Positions 22,631 to 31,037 of a DNA stretch of 64,000 nucleotides are shown here, in pieces. Position numbers and translations under genes: made by a program. Source of the DNA: an uncultured Collinsella sp. (GTDB taxonomy: Bacteria; Actinomycetota; Coriobacteriia; Coriobacteriales; Coriobacteriaceae); contig UQZM01000004.1 of the NCBI GenBank assembly GCA_900545615.1, positions 7,596-71,595 of the forward strand, given 5' to 3'. Under the pieces are notes generated by a model that saw only the letters and a program-made list of their open reading frames with translations, was not told where the DNA came from and did not search any database. How positions within the stretch are numbered: position 1 is the first letter of the stretch; each line of letters begins with the position of its first letter.

Positions 22631-23851
22631 ATGGCAAATAAGAAAAAGAACCTCGCGCCCGAGCCGACGCCCGAGCAGCAGGCTCGCGCTGCCTCCAGCT
22701 CTCGCAAGAAGCAGCGCAAGACGTACGTGTCTAAGACCGTCAAGATCGTCCTGGTGGTCATCGGCGTGCTGGCGATGCTGCTTTCCGTCTCGGCGATGGC
22801 GTGCTCCGGCCTTATGTCGCAGGCCGAGGACACCTCGGGCTACAAGCTGACCGGCGGTGTCGCTGCTACTATCAACGGCACCAACCTTACCGAGGACACC
22901 GTGACCAAGCAGATCATGAGCATGCGCACGTCCTACGGCTACACCAAGGATGAGGATTGGGCGCAGTATCTGGTCGACAACGACCTCACGCCCAAGAAGT
23001 ACCGCAAGCAACTCATCGACTCCTACACGCAGCAGATTCTGCTTCAACAGGCACAGAAGGAGAACGGCGTGACGGTGTCGGATGAGGAGGTCGAGAAGGC
23101 TTGGAAGGACGCGTGCAAGAGCGCGGGCGGTGCCAAGGCCTTTAAGAAGACCCTCAAGACCTACGGCTATACCGAGGACACCTACAAGGACTCGCTCAAG
23201 GAGAGCCTGGCGCAGCAGAAACTCAAGGATGCCGTCGCGCCCACGAGCAAGCCCAAGGACAGCGAGATTGTCGACTACATCAACGAAAACCTGTCCAGCT
23301 ACAACGACGCCCGCCGCTCGTCGAACATCCTGATCAAGGTTGATTCCGACGCATCTGATGAGGACAAGGCCGCCGCCAAGGCAAAGGCGCAGGAGTGCCT
23401 GGACAAGATCAACTCCGGTGAGCTGAGCTTTGAGGACGCCGTTGAGCAGTACTCCGAGGACACCGGTTCCAAGGAGAAGAAGGGCGATGTGGGCTGGGAT
23501 AAGCTCACCACCTTTGTCGACAGCTACCAGACGGCGCTCGAGGGACTCAACAAGGGCGACGTGAGCGAAGTCGTCGAGTCGACCTATGGCTACCACATCA
23601 TCAAGTGCACCGACTACTTCCATGTCGATAATCAGGTTGATGACATCAAGCAGGTACCCAAGGACATCAAGAAGTATGTCTCCAACGTGGTGAAGACGCA
23701 GGCGGCCAGCACCGCGTACAGCGAGTGGCTAGAGCAGTACAAGAAGGACGCCGACATTACCGTCAACCCCATGCCCAAGGACGTACCCTATAACGTGAGT
23801 CTGAAGGGCGTTACCAAGAGTTCGACCGACGATTCGTCGACGACTGAGTAA
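22631..23851 (+). CDS. PpiC-type peptidyl-prolyl isomerase, secreted foldase (PrsA-like)
   Basis: An extracytoplasmic foldase of 406 residues. A basic cytoplasmic N terminus is followed by a hydrophobic anchor (IVLVVIGVLAMLLSVSAM, about residues 38-55). A SurA-N-like helical region comes next, then a parvulin domain at about residues 230-335 with RRSSNILIKV, FEDAVEQYSED, KGDVGW and STYGYHIIKC. A C-terminal helical and Ser/Thr-rich tail ends the protein. A cysteine just after the hydrophobic stretch (SAMACSG) could be lipidated but fits the lipobox poorly. ATG 22631 is preceded by GAAAGG; upstream in-frame codons run through a repeat. Confidence 0.88.
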   Translation: MANKKKNLAPEPTPEQQARAASSSRKKQRKTYVSKTVKIVLVVIGVLAMLLSVSAMACSGLMSQAEDTSGYKLTGGVAATINGTNLTEDTVTKQIMSMRTSYGYTKDEDWAQYLVDNDLTPKKYRKQLIDSYTQQILLQQAQKENGVTVSDEEVEKAWKDACKSAGGAKAFKKTLKTYGYTEDTYKDSLKESLAQQKLKDAVAPTSKPKDSEIVDYINENLSSYNDARRSSNILIKVDSDASDEDKAAAKAKAQECLDKINSGELSFEDAVEQYSEDTGSKEKKGDVGWDKLTTFVDSYQTALEGLNKGDVSEVVESTYGYHIIKCTDYFHVDNQVDDIKQVPKDIKKYVSNVVKTQAASTAYSEWLEQYKKDADITVNPMPKDVPYNVSLKGVTKSSTDDSSTTE

Positions 23852-23905
23852 TCATGGGGCGGTGCTCGCGTGAGTGCCGCCCACGCTATTAGAGAGGATT
23901 TGCAG

Positions 23906-24349
23906 ATGACCAACGAAGAGCTGCAGAAGGAAATGATCGCGGCCATGAAGGCCAAGGACAAGGTTCGCCTGTCCATCATTCGCCAGGTCAAGGCCGAGGT
24001 AAAGAATATCGAGGTCAACGAGCGCCGCGATGTGACCGAGGAAGACGTCAACAGCATGATCAAGCGTCTGATCAAGCAGACGAGCGAGACGCTGGAGATG
24101 TCCATCAAGGCCGGCACCGACCAAGAGCGTACCGACAACCTGACCGAGCAGGTCAAGATTCTGGAGAGCCTACTGCCCGCGCAGGTTTCGGGCGAGGAGC
24201 TCGAGGCCCTGATCGAGCAGGTTATCGCCGAGCTGGGCGCCACGTCCAAGAAGCAGATGGGCCAAGTCATGGGTGCCCTGGGCAAGGCCACCGGCGGCAA
24301 CTTCGACAAACCGGCCGCGGCAAAGATCGTCGGAGCCCGCCTCGCGTAG
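23906..24349 (+). CDS. YqeY/GatB-like domain protein
   Basis: 147 residues matching the YqeY family: MTNEELQKEMIAAMKAKDKVRLSIIR at the N terminus, KQTSETLEMSIKAG, ILESLLPAQVSGEEL and QMGQVMGALGKATGGNFD at the C terminus. The C-terminal part is related to the tRNA-binding tail domain of GatB, but the role of stand-alone YqeY proteins is not established. The start at 23906 follows AGAGAGGA; a longer frame is open upstream. A terminator follows within 30 bp. Confidence 0.88.
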   Translation: MTNEELQKEMIAAMKAKDKVRLSIIRQVKAEVKNIEVNERRDVTEEDVNSMIKRLIKQTSETLEMSIKAGTDQERTDNLTEQVKILESLLPAQVSGEELEALIEQVIAELGATSKKQMGQVMGALGKATGGNFDKPAAAKIVGARLA

Positions 24350-24378
24350 AGGCCGAGCGGTACACAGTTGAGGCTGAG

Positions 24379-24410
24379 GGGGCGTGACCATTGCGGTCGC
24401 GCCCCTTTTT
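24379..24410 (+). terminator. Rho-independent terminator after yqeY
   Basis: Stem GGGGCGTGACC / GGTCGCGCCCC (one wobble), 5-nt loop, then a TTTTT run. Confidence 0.9.
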
Positions 24411-24423
24411 GCTGGGCTGGGCG

Positions 24424-24490
24424 CTCATTGGGGACGGACTTAAATGAGTGCCCAATGAGCAGGTACTCATTTAAGTCTGTCCCCAATGAG
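24424..24490. repeat. 26-bp palindrome with GGGGAC core
   Basis: Arms 24424-24449 and 24465-24490 are reverse complements over 26 bp with one G-T wobble, separated by 15 nt. Each arm starts with CTCATTGGGGAC. It lies directly after the yqeY terminator and has no T-run. Confidence 0.85.
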
Positions 24491-24596
24491 TGGGTGGAAG
24501 GTTGCGGGTTCTTTACGGGAATGTAGTGTGGGCTGCGGAAACGTGGTTCTTTCCGTACAATAGTTCAGCTCGTGTAAACGCAGGGAAGGGACATTC

Positions 24597-25328
24597 ATGG
24601 CAGACATGATCGAGATCAAGCATCTCAACAAGTACTTTGGCGACCTGCATGTGCTCAAAGATATCAATCTCACCGTCAAGCGCGGCGAGAAGCTCGTAAT
24701 GATCGGGCCTTCCGGCTCGGGTAAGTCGACGCTCATCCGTTGCGTCGATTATCTGGAGGAGCCCACGTCGGGCGAGGTCGTCATCGACGGTACGCCGCTC
24801 ACCAAAAAGAACCACTTGGAGATGGCTCGCAAGTATAGCTCCATGGTGTTTCAGCAGTTCAACCTGTATCCCAACATGACAGTGCTGGGCAACTTGACGC
24901 TGGCGCCCATCAAGCTGCAAAAGAAGAGCAAGGAGGAAGCGACCGAGATCGCCATCGCCGCGCTCAAGCGCGTCGGCATGGCGCATAAGGCCGGCGAGTA
25001 TCCGCAGAATCTCTCGGGTGGTCAGCAGCAGCGCATCGCCATCGCCCGTGCCCTGTGCACCAAGCAGCCCATCATCCTGTTTGACGAGCCGACCTCGGCG
25101 CTCGACCCCGAGATGGTCCAGGAGGTTCTGGACGTTATGATTGAGCTCGCGCAGGAGGACATCACCATGATCTGCGTGACGCATGAGATGGGCTTTGCGC
25201 GCCAGGTGGCCGACCGCGTCATCTTTATGGAGGACGGCCGCATCTTGGAGGAGGGCACGCCCGAGCACTTCTTCGATAACCCCGAGAACCCGCGCTGCCG
25301 CGAGTTCCTGTCCAAGATTCTGCACTAG
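24597..25328 (+). CDS. Polar amino-acid ABC transporter, ATP-binding protein (GlnQ type)
   Basis: The 243-residue ATPase of an amino-acid importer. Walker [10 protein letters not shown] is near residue 40, the Q-loop in [14 protein letters not shown], signature LSGGQQQR, Walker [16 protein letters not shown] and the H-loop CVTHEMGFA. The region around LYPNMTV is characteristic of the glutamine/polar amino-acid subfamily. AGGGAAGGGA precedes ATG 24597. TACAAT at 24556 could be a -10 element. It heads a four-gene operon with binding protein and two permeases. Confidence 0.93.
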   Translation: MADMIEIKHLNKYFGDLHVLKDINLTVKRGEKLVMIGPSGSGKSTLIRCVDYLEEPTSGEVVIDGTPLTKKNHLEMARKYSSMVFQQFNLYPNMTVLGNLTLAPIKLQKKSKEEATEIAIAALKRVGMAHKAGEYPQNLSGGQQQRIAIARALCTKQPIILFDEPTSALDPEMVQEVLDVMIELAQEDITMICVTHEMGFARQVADRVIFMEDGRILEEGTPEHFFDNPENPRCREFLSKILH

Positions 25329-25336
25329 GTGCGGTG

Positions 25337-26212
25337 ATGGACATGACGGATATGACGAGGGCGGCCGTGTCGCGCCGTCACTTTTTGCAGCTGGCGGGCG
25401 CCGGCATGCTTGCGCTGACGGGGACCGCGCTTGCCGGTTGCGGCAACTCCACCAGCAGCGAGGGCTCCGACAAGGGGTCCAAGCTTGCGGCCATCAAGTC
25501 GCGTGGCCATCTGAATGCCGGCGTTAAGAAGGACGTTCCCGGCTATGGCTATTACGACACCGCCAAGGGCCGCTTTGAGGGCATGGAAGTTGATTTGTGC
25601 TACCAGATCGCTGCTGCCGTCTTTGGCGTGAGTTACAAGGAGGCCCGCGCCCAGGAGCTTGTCGAGTTTACCGATGTAACGCCCAAGACGCGCGGCCCGC
25701 TGATCGATAACGGCCAGCTTGACGTGGTCGCGGCGACCTACACCATCACCGACGAGCGCAAGAAGAGCTGGGATTTCTCGACGCCGTACCGCACCGACTA
25801 CGTGGGACTCATGGTCAAGAAGCGTTCGGGCTTTACCTCGATTGAGGACCTGGACGGCAAGGTCATCGGCGTGAGCCAGGGTGCTACCACGCAGGGCCTG
25901 ATCGAGCAGATGATCAAGGACAACGGCTTTAGCTGCAAGCCCGAGTTTAGGGCCTTTAGCGGCTACCCCATCATCAAGAGTTCGCTCGACGCCGGCAATA
26001 TCGATGTCTTTGCCATGGACCGCTCCACGCTGGCCGGTTACATGAACGAGACCGTTGAGCTGCTGCAGCCCGAGGTCAAGTTTGGCGAGCAGGGCTACGG
26101 CGTGGCGACCAAGAAGGGCTGCGACCTTTCGGCCGTGGTCGATCAGGTGATTTGCGATCGCCTGGCCGACGGTTGGCTCGACCAAGAGGTCAAGACCTGG
26201 GGTCTTGTATAG
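25337..26212 (+). CDS. Amino-acid ABC transporter substrate-binding lipoprotein (Tat signal)
   Basis: Extracellular solute-binding protein family 3, about 291 residues. The N terminus has a twin-arginine motif SRRHFLQLAG followed by a hydrophobic stretch and lipobox LAGC, so it is probably exported folded by Tat and lipid-anchored. The family domain shows GRFEGMEVDLCYQIAAAVFG, RGPLIDNGQLDVVAATYTIT and SFDFS-like WDFSTPYRTDYVGLMVK. The start is uncertain among GTG 25334, ATG 25337 and ATG 25343. It lies 8 bp after the ATPase gene. Confidence 0.9.
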   Translation: MDMTDMTRAAVSRRHFLQLAGAGMLALTGTALAGCGNSTSSEGSDKGSKLAAIKSRGHLNAGVKKDVPGYGYYDTAKGRFEGMEVDLCYQIAAAVFGVSYKEARAQELVEFTDVTPKTRGPLIDNGQLDVVAATYTITDERKKSWDFSTPYRTDYVGLMVKKRSGFTSIEDLDGKVIGVSQGATTQGLIEQMIKDNGFSCKPEFRAFSGYPIIKSSLDAGNIDVFAMDRSTLAGYMNETVELLQPEVKFGEQGYGVATKKGCDLSAVVDQVICDRLADGWLDQEVKTWGLV

Positions 26213-26237
26213 GCGCATCGTCCAAGGAAGGAATCGA

Positions 26238-26984
26238 ATGCTCGAAGGATTATTTGACGCCGACCGTTGGTCGACGACATTTCAAAACATGGGGCCCTTC
26301 TGGGAGGGCTTTGGTGTGACGCTACAGGTGGTCGTTGCCGGTCTGCTGCTGTCGCTGGTGCTGGGCACGCTGCTGGGCGTGTTCTCAACCACTCGTTCAC
26401 GCGTGCTGCGCACCATAAGCCGCGTGTACGTGGAGTTTTACCAGAACACCCCGTTGCCCGTGCAGGTGCTCTTTATGTACATGGCCGGTCCGCAGTTTTT
26501 GCAGGCCATAACCGGTGCCGACCAGCCGGTGCGCATCGCGCCGTTCGTGCTGGGCTTCTTGGGTGTGGGCCTGTATCACGCGGCCTACATTTCGGAGGTC
26601 ATCCGCACTGGTATCGAGGCGGTTCCGCGCGGTCAGATGGAAGCGGCCCAGAGCCAGGGCTTCACCCGTGCGCAGGCGTATTGGTACATCGTGCTGCCCC
26701 AGACATTCAAGATCATTCTGCCGCCGCTGTGTAACCAGGCGCTCAACCTGGTCAAGAACACGTCGGTGCTGGCACTTGTGGCCGGCGGCGACCTTATGTA
26801 CCGTTCCGACAACTTTGTGAGTCTGTACGGTTACCTGCAGGGATACATCGTCTGCTGCCTTATGTACTTTATCATCTGCTTTCCGCTCGCCATGCTGGTG
26901 CAGTGGCTCGAGCGCCGCTCCAAGGAGCGTCCGCGCGGCGTGAGCCTGGCCGAGCTGGGGCTCGACAACGTAGAGGAGGCCTAG
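26238..26984 (+). CDS. Amino-acid ABC transporter permease (HisM/GlnP family), first
   Basis: A 248-residue inner-membrane permease with about five transmembrane helices. The EAA-type coupling loop is GQMEAAQSQGFTRAQAYWYIVLPQ, and the family N terminus includes GFGVTLQVVVAG. ATG 26238 follows AAGGAAGG; the frame is open 11 codons further upstream, overlapping the binding-protein gene. It pairs with the next gene as a heterodimeric channel for the importer. Confidence 0.92.
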   Translation: MLEGLFDADRWSTTFQNMGPFWEGFGVTLQVVVAGLLLSLVLGTLLGVFSTTRSRVLRTISRVYVEFYQNTPLPVQVLFMYMAGPQFLQAITGADQPVRIAPFVLGFLGVGLYHAAYISEVIRTGIEAVPRGQMEAAQSQGFTRAQAYWYIVLPQTFKIILPPLCNQALNLVKNTSVLALVAGGDLMYRSDNFVSLYGYLQGYIVCCLMYFIICFPLAMLVQWLERRSKERPRGVSLAELGLDNVEEA

Positions 26985-26987
26985 CGC

Positions 26988-27626
26988 ATGGAAATCTTCA
27001 ACGCGACCAACCTGCTCTACATTTGGGGCGGCTTTGTTAAGACGATCGAGATCTCGGCGCTGTCGATCTTTTTCTCGCTCATCTTTGGCACGGTGCTGGC
27101 GCTCGTTAAAAGCTACGCGCCCCGCCCGTTCCGTATTTTGGTGAGCGCCTATATCGAGTTGTTCCGCTGCACGCCAAACCTGCTGTGGATCCTGTTTATC
27201 TACTTTACGGTGCAGGGTTTGGACATTGTGATTTCGACCATCGCCTTTACGCTGTTTACCAGCGCTGTTATGGCCGAGATTGTGCGCGGCGGCCTCAACT
27301 CGATTCCGCGCGGCCAGTTTGAGGCAGCGCAGAGCCAAGGCTTTGGCTTCTTTGCCACCATGCGCTACATCATTCTGCCGCAGACGTTTAAGACGATCAT
27401 TCCGGCGCTGTTTAGCCAGTGCACGACTGTCATCAAGGACAGCTCGTATCTTTCGGGCATTAACGTGGCCGAGCTCATGTACACGGCAAACGTCGTGATG
27501 GCCCACGCGATCGACCTGTCGCAGGTGCTTATGCTCTACGGCCTGGTGTTTGCGATGTACTTTGTGCTCAACTTTGGTATCTCGCTGCTGGTCCGAGCGT
27601 ATCAGCGCCGCATCGTGGCAGCGTAG
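26988..27626 (+). CDS. Amino-acid ABC transporter permease, second
   Basis: The 212-residue second permease. The N terminus WGGFVKTIEISALSIFFSL and the coupling loop GQFEAAQSQGFGFFATMRYIILPQ match the polar amino-acid permease family. It starts 3 bp after the previous gene. It completes the operon ATPase-binding protein-permease-permease. A 29-bp palindrome starts 3 bp after its stop. Confidence 0.92.
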   Translation: MEIFNATNLLYIWGGFVKTIEISALSIFFSLIFGTVLALVKSYAPRPFRILVSAYIELFRCTPNLLWILFIYFTVQGLDIVISTIAFTLFTSAVMAEIVRGGLNSIPRGQFEAAQSQGFGFFATMRYIILPQTFKTIIPALFSQCTTVIKDSSYLSGINVAELMYTANVVMAHAIDLSQVLMLYGLVFAMYFVLNFGISLLVRAYQRRIVAA

Positions 27627-27629
27627 AAT

Positions 27630-27658
27630 GTGACAAAGGGACTGTCCCTTTGTCACAT
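27630..27658. repeat. Perfect 14-bp-arm palindrome (GGGACTGTCCC centre)
   Basis: TGTGACAAAGGGAC and its exact complement flank a single T. It lies between the second permease and the kinase-like gene, 3 bp after the stop. Its centre matches the GGGACAG repeat group. It has no T-run. Confidence 0.85.
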
Positions 27659-27674
27659 AGAGAAAGGAATCGCG

Positions 27675-28298
27675 ATGAGCGATCTGGAGAATAAGAAGAA
27701 TCCTGTGGTCATTACCATCGCGCGCGACTTTGGCGCCGAGGGCCACGAGATTGGTCGCATGCTTGCCGACGAGTTGGGGATTCCGCTGTACGATAACGAG
27801 CTGCTGGTACGTGCGTCGCTGCGCGCGGGCGAGTCGCTCGATAAGATGGCCGCCTATGACGAACGTCTGGCCGTTGAGAACATGGCGTTTCTGCCCGACC
27901 GCTACGATGCGCGTTCGTACTCGGATAAGTTGTTCCAAAAGATGAGCCAGGTGATTTTGGATTTGGGCGAGACCGAGAGCTGCATTATCGAAGGCCGCCT
28001 GTCCGATTATCTGCTTCGCAACAACCCCAACCACATTGCCGTGTTGGTGACCGCTCCCTTTGAGGACCGCGTCGAGATCGTGCGCAAGAAGCGTGGCCTT
28101 AACAAAAAGAAGGGCGCCAAGCTGGTCAAACAGCAGCAGAAGGCGCGCGAGGCGTTCTATAAGCGCTACAGTGCCGGCAAATGGAAGATGACGAGCGGTA
28201 AGGATATCGTAGTCAACCGCGCCAAGCTGGGCCGCGAAGGCTGCAAGGACGTCATCGCCGCGGCCTACCGCTACAAGGTGGCCCAACTCGAAGGCTAA
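27675..28298 (+). CDS. Cytidylate kinase-like family protein
   Basis: A 207-residue P-loop kinase of the cytidylate-kinase-like family. VVITIARDFGAEGHEIGRMLADELG replaces the usual GxxGxGK loop (the family uses R-x-x-G-[SA]-x-G). Then come LPDRYDARSYSDKLF, ESCIIEGRLSDYLL and a charged region RKKRGLNKKKGAKLVKQQQK that could act as a lid. The true substrate of these proteins is unknown; it is not the housekeeping Cmk. ATG 27675 follows AGAAAGGA; the frame upstream runs through the palindrome. Confidence 0.8.
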   Translation: MSDLENKKNPVVITIARDFGAEGHEIGRMLADELGIPLYDNELLVRASLRAGESLDKMAAYDERLAVENMAFLPDRYDARSYSDKLFQKMSQVILDLGETESCIIEGRLSDYLLRNNPNHIAVLVTAPFEDRVEIVRKKRGLNKKKGAKLVKQQQKAREAFYKRYSAGKWKMTSGKDIVVNRAKLGREGCKDVIAAAYRYKVAQLEG

Positions 28299-28307
28299 CC
28301 GACCAAA

Positions 28308-28342
28308 ACCACCACAAAGGGGACAGGCACCTTTGTGGTGGT
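28308..28342. repeat. Palindrome with GGACAGGCA loop
   Basis: Perfect 13-bp arms ACCACCACAAAGG / CCTTTGTGGTGGT around the loop GGACAGGCA, 9 bp after the kinase-like gene. It belongs to the GGGGACAG group by its centre. Confidence 0.8.
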
Positions 28343-28358
28343 GGGACGGCCGGCATAG

Positions 28359-28398
28359 AAAAAGTCCCCGCCGAGCGTGTGCTCGACAGGGACTTTGC
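28359..28398. terminator. Bidirectional terminator before convergent nfnB
   Basis: Outer arms AAAGTCCC / GGGACTTT and inner arms CGAGC / GCTCG form a hairpin with an A-run on the left, giving a U-run for the minus-strand transcript of nfnAB. Confidence 0.75.
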
Positions 28399-28424
28399 CG
28401 TTTAATGGCTAGCGCTGAGGGTGA

Positions 28425-29834
28425 TTACTCGCCCAGCAGGCTCTTGGTGATGGAAGCGGCGGCCTTCTTGCCAGCGCCCATCGCCAGAATGACCGTAGCG
28501 GCACCGGTGACGATGTCGCCGCCGGCCCAGATGCGGGGATCGGTGGTCTGGCCGGTCTCCTCGTCGGCGACGATGTAGCCCCACTTGTTGAGCTCCATCT
28601 TGCCGCCGATCTTCTTTGCGAAGGGGTTGGCGTTGGTGCCGATAGCCGAGATCGCGACGTCGCAGGGGATCTCCTCGATGGCGCCCTCGATGGGCACCGG
28701 GCGACGACGGCCGGACTCGTCGGGCTCGCCGAGCTCCATCTTCTGGACCTTGACGGCGCACACGGAGCCGTCTTCGCCAGCGACAAACTCGAGCGGGGAA
28801 ACGAGCGGCAGAACCTCGACGCCCTCGGCCTTGGCGTGGTGCAGCTCGGCACGACGGCAGGGCATCTCGTCCTCGGTACGGCGGTAAGCGATGATGGCGT
28901 GCTCGGCGCCCAGACGCTTGGCGGTACGGACGGCGTCCATAGCCACGTTGCCGCCGCCAAAGACAACGACGTTCTTGCCGTGCTTGGTGGGGGTGTCGTA
29001 CTCGGGGAACTTGTTGGCCTTCATCAGGTTCACGCGGGTGAGGTACTCGTTTGCGAAGAAGACGTTGGGCAGGTTCTCGCCGGGGACGTTGAGGAACTTG
29101 GGCAGGCCAGCGCCGGTCGCCACGTAGATGGCGTCGAAGCCCTGCTCGAACAGCTCCTCGGCCGTGGCCATGTTGCCCACGACGGAGTTGTACTCAAACT
29201 TGACGCCCATGTCCTCCAGGCCGTCAATCTCGCGCTTGACGACCGCCTTGGGCAGACGGAACTCGGGGATGCCGTAGACCAGCACGCCGCCGCCGGTGAA
29301 GAAGGCCTCGAAGACGGTAACGTCAAAGCCGTTACGGGCGAGCTCGCCGGCGCAGGTGATGCCGGACGGGCCGGAGCCGACGACGGCGACCTTCTTGCCG
29401 TTCTTGGGGGCCATCTTGGGCGTGGAGGCGAGCTCGGGGCGATCACCCAGGAAGCGCTCGAGCTGGCCGATGGCCACGGGCTCGGACTTCTTACCACGGA
29501 TGCACTTGCCCTCGCACTGGTTCTCCTGCGGGCAGACGCGGCCGCAGATGGCGGGAAGCATGGAGTCCTCGCGGATGGTATCGAGAGCGCCGCCGAAGTC
29601 CTTCGCGCGGATCTGCTCGATAAAGCGGGGAATGTTGATGTTGACGGGGCAGCCCTCAACACAGAACGGCTTCTTGCAGTTGAGGCAGCGCTCGGCCTCG
29701 GCCAGCGCCATCTCCTCGGTGAAGCCCTTGTCGACGGGGCGGAAGTCGCAGGCGCGCTCGGCAGCCGGCTCCTCGTTATCGGGGGTGCGGGGCGACTTCA
29801 TATCGGCAACGAAACGACCGTTAACTAGTGGCAT
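28425..29834 (-). CDS. nfnB: NADPH-binding (large) subunit of NADH-dependent ferredoxin:NADP+ oxidoreductase
   Basis: A 469-residue GltD-like flavoprotein. The N-terminal domain carries cysteines for two [4Fe-4S] clusters (CLNCKKPFCVEGCP and CGRVCPQENQCEGKC). It is followed by the FAD fold VVGSGPSGITCA and the NADPH fold VVVFGGGNVAMDA, then the C-terminal FAD contact IWAGGDIVTGAATVILAMGAG. On its own it could be called glutamate synthase small chain. The overlapping upstream gene for an FAD/NAD-binding iron-sulfur subunit and the absence of a large glutamate synthase subunit make NfnB the better call. The start overlaps the nfnA stop by 10 bp. Confidence 0.82.
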   Translation of the reverse strand: MPLVNGRFVADMKSPRTPDNEEPAAERACDFRPVDKGFTEEMALAEAERCLNCKKPFCVEGCPVNINIPRFIEQIRAKDFGGALDTIREDSMLPAICGRVCPQENQCEGKCIRGKKSEPVAIGQLERFLGDRPELASTPKMAPKNGKKVAVVGSGPSGITCAGELARNGFDVTVFEAFFTGGGVLVYGIPEFRLPKAVVKREIDGLEDMGVKFEYNSVVGNMATAEELFEQGFDAIYVATGAGLPKFLNVPGENLPNVFFANEYLTRVNLMKANKFPEYDTPTKHGKNVVVFGGGNVAMDAVRTAKRLGAEHAIIAYRRTEDEMPCRRAELHHAKAEGVEVLPLVSPLEFVAGEDGSVCAVKVQKMELGEPDESGRRRPVPIEGAIEEIPCDVAISAIGTNANPFAKKIGGKMELNKWGYIVADEETGQTTDPRIWAGGDIVTGAATVILAMGAGKKAAASITKSLLGE

Positions 29835-30664
29835 GCGCAGCTCTTTTCCTCATAGGCCTTGAGGGACTCGCCCTCTTCGGAACGGTAAGCGGCCTGGCGG
29901 GCACGAAGGTCATCCCAGTCGACCAGGGTGGCATCGAAGTCGGGGCCGTCGACGCAAGCGAACTTGGTCACGCCGCCCACCTCGACGCGGCAGCAGCCGC
30001 ACATACCGGTGCCGTCAACCATGATGGGGTTGAGCGACGCGGTGATGGGGGTATCGTACTTCTGGGCGGTGAGGGTCGAGAACTTCATCATCGGAACGGG
30101 GCCGACGCAGAAGACCTGGCTCACGGCCTTGTCCTGCAGCAGGCGCTCCAGCGGAGCGGTGACAACGCCCTGCTCTCCGTAGGAACCGTCGTCGGTGGTG
30201 ATATGGATGTGGTCCTCGTCGAGGAGCTCGCGGAACTGGTCCTCCATGAGCAGGAGGTCCTTGGTGCGGGCGCCCATGATGGCGTGCACCTCGTGACCGG
30301 TCTCGACCAGGTGCTTGGCGACCGGGAAGGCAATTGCCAGGCCGACGCCGCCGCCAATGACGGCGCAGGGGCCCTCGGCCATCTCGGTGGGAACGCCCAG
30401 CGGGCCCACGACGTCGCGCAGCGACTCGCCGGCTTCGTAAGTGGACAGCATCTCGGTGGTCTTGCCGATCACCATGAAGATGAACTCGACCCAGCCCTCG
30501 TCACCGTTCCAGCCGGCCAGGGTAAACGGGACGCGCTCGCCCGTCTCGTTGGCGCGGACCATGAGGAACTGTCCAGCGTGCGCATGCTTGGCGATTGCGG
30601 GCGCCTCGATGCGGAACTTGAACACCTTCTCCGAGAACTGCGTCTTCTCCAGGATCTTATACAT
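29825..30664 (-). CDS. nfnA: NAD-binding (small) subunit of NADH-dependent ferredoxin:NADP+ oxidoreductase
   Basis: A 279-residue ferredoxin-NADP reductase-like subunit. It has a FAD-binding barrel with RVPFTLAG, a NAD-binding domain GGGVGLAIAFPVAKHL, and a C-terminal [2Fe-2S] site in GTGMCGCCRVEVGG plus a later Cys. The family is also annotated as sulfide dehydrogenase subunit or dihydroorotate dehydrogenase electron-transfer subunit (PyrK-like). The pairing with nfnB indicates the electron-bifurcating transhydrogenase, which couples NADH and reduced ferredoxin to NADPH formation. No pyrD is adjacent. An AGAGAGGGG site precedes the start on the minus strand. Confidence 0.8.
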   Translation of the reverse strand: MYKILEKTQFSEKVFKFRIEAPAIAKHAHAGQFLMVRANETGERVPFTLAGWNGDEGWVEFIFMVIGKTTEMLSTYEAGESLRDVVGPLGVPTEMAEGPCAVIGGGVGLAIAFPVAKHLVETGHEVHAIMGARTKDLLLMEDQFRELLDEDHIHITTDDGSYGEQGVVTAPLERLLQDKAVSQVFCVGPVPMMKFSTLTAQKYDTPITASLNPIMVDGTGMCGCCRVEVGGVTKFACVDGPDFDATLVDWDDLRARQAAYRSEEGESLKAYEEKSCACH

Positions 30665-30837
30665 AGAACCCCTCTCTTGTTAGGGCCGCCGAACCGTGCC
30701 TCCACGGAAATGGACGGTAGCCCGAATAAAACCGTACGCGCACAGGCGTTGTGCAGACATACGGTGCAAATTATACCCTCATGGACATGTCACTTACGTG
30801 TGTCTTCGGCGGTTGGGAGCAGGGTTTATCCACTTCG
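30665..30837. other. nfnA upstream region
   Basis: A 173-bp stretch that must hold the nfnAB promoter on the minus strand. No convincing -10/-35 pair was found. Short open frames here have no ribosome site or recognisable product. Confidence 0.4.
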
Positions 30838-30872
30838 ACCTGCCAAAGGGGGAGAGGTTTATTTTGGCAGGT
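30838..30872. repeat. ACCTGCCAAA palindrome, copy 2
   Basis: Perfect 10-bp arms ACCTGCCAAA / TTTGGCAGGT around a loop containing GGGGGAGAGGTTTATT. The right half (GGTTTATTTTGGCAGG) matches the copies at 19891 and, inverted, 31001. Confidence 0.8.
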
Positions 30873-30890
30873 TTTATCAGGCAAAACGGC

Positions 30891-30932
30891 AAAGGGGGCC
30901 GGCCTCGCGCTTCGGTGAGGCCGGCCCCCTTT
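30891..30932. terminator. 16-bp GC-rich hairpin between repeats
   Basis: Perfect stem AAAGGGGGCCGGCCTC / GAGGCCGGCCCCCTTT with a 10-nt loop. It lies in the gap between pth and nfnA. It has only a short T-run on each side, so it may act as a weak bidirectional terminator. Confidence 0.6.
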
Positions 30933-31000
30933 GGAGCGTTGCATATGTATAGCGGCACAGGGTTTATTGCGACGCAGCCGCCGCGGCGTTTCCGCAGATG

Positions 31001-31037
31001 AAACCTGCCAAAATAAACATCTCTAAATGGTAGGTTT
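31001..31037 (-). repeat. AAAACCTACC palindrome, copy 3, at the pth stop
   Basis: Arms AAACCTGCCA (31001-31010) and TGGTAGGTTT (31028-31037) form an inverted repeat. On the minus strand the element starts with the last base(s) of the pth TAA stop, as copy 1 does at the purF stop. The sequence TAAAACCTRCCATTTAGRGA is shared by the two. Confidence 0.75.

Noticed and set aside
28425..29834. Glutamate synthase small subunit
   Set aside because: No large-subunit gene is adjacent, and the overlapping partner is an NfnA/PyrK-like protein, so NfnB fits better.
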